5,419 bases of DNA from XYC2-FULL-41-22 sp041666465 (GTDB lineage Bacteria; Patescibacteriota; Gracilibacteria; UBA1369; UBA12470): NCBI GenBank assembly GCA_041666465.1, contig JBAYGX010000105.1, positions 1 to 5,419 of the forward strand, in the 5' to 3' direction. The translations under genes were made by a program, and so were the position numbers. The notes under the pieces were generated by a model. The model had not been told where the DNA came from, did no database searches, and saw only the letters and a program-made list of their open reading frames with translations. Shown piece after piece: positions 2,708 through 5,419 of this stretch (its first letter is position 1; every line of letters begins with the position of its first letter).

Positions 2708-5419
2708 ATGACCTTCGTCCATCTCCACAATCACACCCATTACAGCCTTCTCGACGGGCTCGCTAAAGTTGATGAGTACCTTGCTCTTTGTAAGGAGTTT
2801 TCGCTTCCGGCGATGGCAATTACAGATCATGGGGTTATGTATGGGGCGATTGAGTTTTATCAGAAATTTAAGGCGGCAGGAATCAAGCCGATTATCGGAT
2901 GTGAGGCTTATATTACGAATGATGTTGGAGTGAAAGATAACAATGCGCGATATAGCCACTTGGTGCTTTTGGCGAAGAATGAAAAAGGTTATAAAAACCT
3001 TATGCAACTCATGACACTCGCCCACTTGAAAGGTTTTTATTATAAACCTCGAATTGATTTCAATATGCTCGAGCAGTATGGCGAGGGGCTAATCGCTACG
3101 ACGGCTTGTATAAGCGGTGATGTGCCGAAGGCTCTGCTTGCCGGAGATAATATGAAGGCGCGTGAACTGATTAAGAAATTTCAGAAAATTTTTGGCAAAG
3201 ATTCTTTTTTCCTCGAGATGCAAAATCATCCGCAAATCGAAGAATGGACGATTGTTAATGATTTGATGCCCATGTTATCAAAAGAGACGGGCGCGCCTCT
3301 TGTTGCCACTAATGACTGTCATTATGCCAGGCCGGAGGACTCTTATGCGCACGACATTCTTCTATGTATTCAGACTCAAACGACTGTGAATGATGAAACC
3401 CGTATGAAATATAACGGTGATTTCTCTATGCGTGATCCGGCCAAGATGAAGAAATATTTTGATAAATATTCCGAAGATTGTATGAAGAACACACTTGCGA
3501 TTTCGGATATGTGCAACCTCGATCTTAAATTTGGTGATAATAAAATCCCTTCTTTCAAGACTCCAGGAGGAAAAAATCCGGATCAGTTCTTGCGCGAAAT
3601 GTGCGATGAAGGACTTAAAAAAAGGTATGGCAATCCGGTGCCGAAAAAGGCTCAAGAAAGGCTTGAATACGAGATTGGCATAATCAGCAAGTTGGGTTTT
3701 TCAACTTACTTTTTAATAGTTCACGATTTCGTCAGTTACGCAAAATCTCAAGGAATTGTCGTAGGGCCCGGAAGAGGTTCTGCGGCAGGTTCCATCATCT
3801 CTTACTGTTTGGAAATAACAGAGCTTGATCCGCTGGCTTATAATTTACTTTTTGAGCGCTTCTTAAATCCGGCTCGTGTCAGCATGCCGGATATTGATAT
3901 CGATTTCGCTGACAATAGGCGTGAAGAGGTGCTTCAATATGTAATTAAGAAATACGGTGAGGCGAATGTGGCGCAAATCATTACTTTCGGAACAATGGCG
4001 GCCAAGGCGGCCGTACGAGATGTAGGGCGTGCTCTCGGGCATCCTTATGCGGATATTGATAGAATCGCAAAAATGATTCCGCCTCCGGTTCTTGGCAAAC
4101 ATGCCTCGCTCAAACTTTCCATTAAAAATGATCCCGAACTCAAAAAGGCTTATGAAAACGAAGAGATGGTAAAACATGTGCTCGATACTGCAATTAAGAT
4201 AGAGGGTACGATTAGACATGCCGGCACTCATGCTTGCGCGGTTGTCATTTCCGATGCGCCTCTTACCGAATACACGCCGCTTCAGAAAGCGGCCGGTGAT
4301 AAAGAAGGTATTGTCACCCAATACTCGATGAAACCGATTGCAGATCTTGGTTTGCTTAAAATGGATTTTCTTGGGCTAAAAAACCTGACGATTTTGCAGA
4401 CCGCGCTTGGAATTGTGAAAAGAACCAAGGAAATTACTGTTGACCTGAAGACTATTCCGCTTGATGACGAGGCGTCGTTCAAGCTCATGGCGGAAGGTAG
4501 AACGACAGGCGTATTCCAATTCGAATCGGGAGGGATGAAAAGGTATTTAAAAGACCTTAAACCGACTCAAATCGGTGATCTTATCGCAATGAACGCTCTT
4601 TATAGACCGGGACCGATGGAATGGATTCCCAATTATATTAAAGGCAAGCATAATGCGAGCAAAATCAAATATCTTCATGCGTCGCTTGAGCCTGTTTTGA
4701 AAGAGACTTATGGAGTTGCTGTTTTTCAAGAGCAGGTCATGACCTTGTCGCAGATTTTTGCCGGACTTGAACTTGGCGAGGCTTATTTACTTCTAAAAGG
4801 TATTGCAAAAAAAGATCCGAAAATCGTGAAAGAGATGAGGGCGAAATTTATTAGCGGTGCCGTTAATCAAGGTCATACGGAGAAACTCGCGATCGATGTT
4901 TTCGAAAATGTTATCGAACCTTTTGGCGGATATGGTTTCAATAAATCTCATTCGGCTTGTTACTCGCTTATCGCTTACCAGACAGCTTATGTGAAGGCGC
5001 ACTACCCTGCCGCTTTTATGGCCGCTTTGCTTACTGGCGATTCGGATAACACCGAACGAGTTGTGATTGAAATTACGGAATGTGAAGAGATGGGGATTAA
5101 GGTTTTGCCTCCCGATATTAACGAGTCGCGCGCGAATTTCACAGTTGTGGATGATGCGACTATAAGGTTCGGACTTGGGGCGATAAAAGGTTTCGGTGAA
5201 AATGCCGCTCGTACGATTATTGATATTCGTCAGGCAGGCGGTGCTTTTAAGTCTATTGAGGATTTTGCTGAAAGAGTTCCGGTTAAATTGTTGAATAAGA
5301 AAACGATGGAGGCTCTCGCCTATTCTGGTGCGCTAAGTTGTCTTGGTGAAGGTAAACAGATTTCCGAAAGCATTCCGGATATTGTGGATTTTGCAAAAAA
5401 TATTCAGGCTACAAAGGTG
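2708..5419 (+). CDS. dnaE: DNA polymerase III alpha subunit (DnaE), C-terminus cut off
   Basis: This is the replicative DNA polymerase, elongating DNA from primers at the fork. The frame is open for 904 codons to the right edge with no stop or frameshift. The start is firm: an in-frame TAA sits at 2693 and the conserved FVHLHNH begins at residue 3. The PHP domain (about 1-215) keeps its metal ligands as aligned by eye: H7, H9, D16, H41, E66, H84, C134, D203, H205. The family C polymerase core follows: GPGRGSAAGS (353-362), PDIDIDF (394-400) with catalytic D395 and D397, FGTMAAKAAVRDVGR, and LKMDFLGL with the third catalytic D553. Then come ALYRPGPMEW, YGVAVFQEQVM and FGGYGFNKSHSACYS (739-753). 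A helix-hairpin-helix lies near 822-850 (GLGAIKGFGE). E. coli DnaE has 1160 residues, so the clamp-binding motif, OB fold and tau-binding tail should lie outside. It is a DnaE, not PolC: no inserted exonuclease domain. Confidence 0.98.
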   Translation, partial: MTFVHLHNHTHYSLLDGLAKVDEYLALCKEFSLPAMAITDHGVMYGAIEFYQKFKAAGIKPIIGCEAYITNDVGVKDNNARYSHLVLLAKNEKGYKNLMQLMTLAHLKGFYYKPRIDFNMLEQYGEGLIATTACISGDVPKALLAGDNMKARELIKKFQKIFGKDSFFLEMQNHPQIEEWTIVNDLMPMLSKETGAPLVATNDCHYARPEDSYAHDILLCIQTQTTVNDETRMKYNGDFSMRDPAKMKKYFDKYSEDCMKNTLAISDMCNLDLKFGDNKIPSFKTPGGKNPDQFLREMCDEGLKKRYGNPVPKKAQERLEYEIGIISKLGFSTYFLIVHDFVSYAKSQGIVVGPGRGSAAGSIISYCLEITELDPLAYNLLFERFLNPARVSMPDIDIDFADNRREEVLQYVIKKYGEANVAQIITFGTMAAKAAVRDVGRALGHPYADIDRIAKMIPPPVLGKHASLKLSIKNDPELKKAYENEEMVKHVLDTAIKIEGTIRHAGTHACAVVISDAPLTEYTPLQKAAGDKEGIVTQYSMKPIADLGLLKMDFLGLKNLTILQTALGIVKRTKEITVDLKTIPLDDEASFKLMAEGRTTGVFQFESGGMKRYLKDLKPTQIGDLIAMNALYRPGPMEWIPNYIKGKHNASKIKYLHASLEPVLKETYGVAVFQEQVMTLSQIFAGLELGEAYLLLKGIAKKDPKIVKEMRAKFISGAVNQGHTEKLAIDVFENVIEPFGGYGFNKSHSACYSLIAYQTAYVKAHYPAAFMAALLTGDSDNTERVVIEITECEEMGIKVLPPDINESRANFTVVDDATIRFGLGAIKGFGENAARTIIDIRQAGGAFKSIEDFAERVPVKLLNKKTMEALAYSGALSCLGEGKQISESIPDIVDFAKNIQATKV

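Noticed and set aside
2498..3025. A 175-codon open frame on the minus strand
   Set aside because: It lies opposite the DUF5665-like gene and the PHP domain of dnaE, both with clear family motifs. The same applies to the shorter minus-strand frames within dnaE at 3362-3655, 3863-4321, 4282-4488, 4547-4729 and 4793-5002.
1..5419. CRISPR array, insertion sequence or replication origin near dnaE
   Set aside because: No regularly spaced direct repeats, no transposase frame or terminal inverted repeats, and no cluster of DnaA-box-like sequences were seen.

Overview
The window looks like chromosome from a small-genome bacterium of the Patescibacteria/CPR type. This is inferred, not proven. The main clues are the partial NYN-domain protein at the left edge, whose N-terminus (a YAFIDSQN start, later a NQDLYMSLQ motif) is of a kind very common in CPR genomes, the DUF5665-like membrane protein placed directly in front of dnaE, and the general AT-richness. 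UGA behaves as an ordinary stop.

Layout, left to right. (1) 1-209, minus: N-terminal 69 residues of a NYN/PIN-like protein running off the left edge, divergent from (2) 293-736, plus: a GNAT acetyltransferase of the SSAT-like kind. (3) 737-1846, minus: a visibly AT-rich two-gene block, with a small single-pass membrane protein (1643-1846) followed 27 bases later by a PD-(D/E)XK-type nuclease-like protein (737-1615) whose stop codon abuts the GNAT stop codon. A possible 26-codon micro-ORF (1919-1999) lies just upstream on the same strand. (4) 2047-2345, minus: a tRNA-Leu(UAG) gene (2181-2264) with encoded CCA, a good sigma70-type promoter, a 9-bp hairpin in its 5' leader, and a set of strong inverted repeats (2047-2147) in its 3' flank. 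(5) 2393-5419, plus: a two-gene unit of a DUF5665-like membrane protein and dnaE, the replicative DNA polymerase III alpha subunit. dnaE is open to the right edge, with 904 codons present.

The tRNA/dnaE half is core information processing (decoding and replication). The left half is accessory: NYN RNase-like fold, acetyltransferase, nuclease-like protein with a small membrane partner. Two features run through the window: no start codon has a convincing Shine-Dalgarno sequence, and the tRNA-Leu locus carries RNA-like secondary structure on both sides that no coding gene explains. The best candidate for something undescribed is the 2047-2147 structured element downstream of the tRNA.
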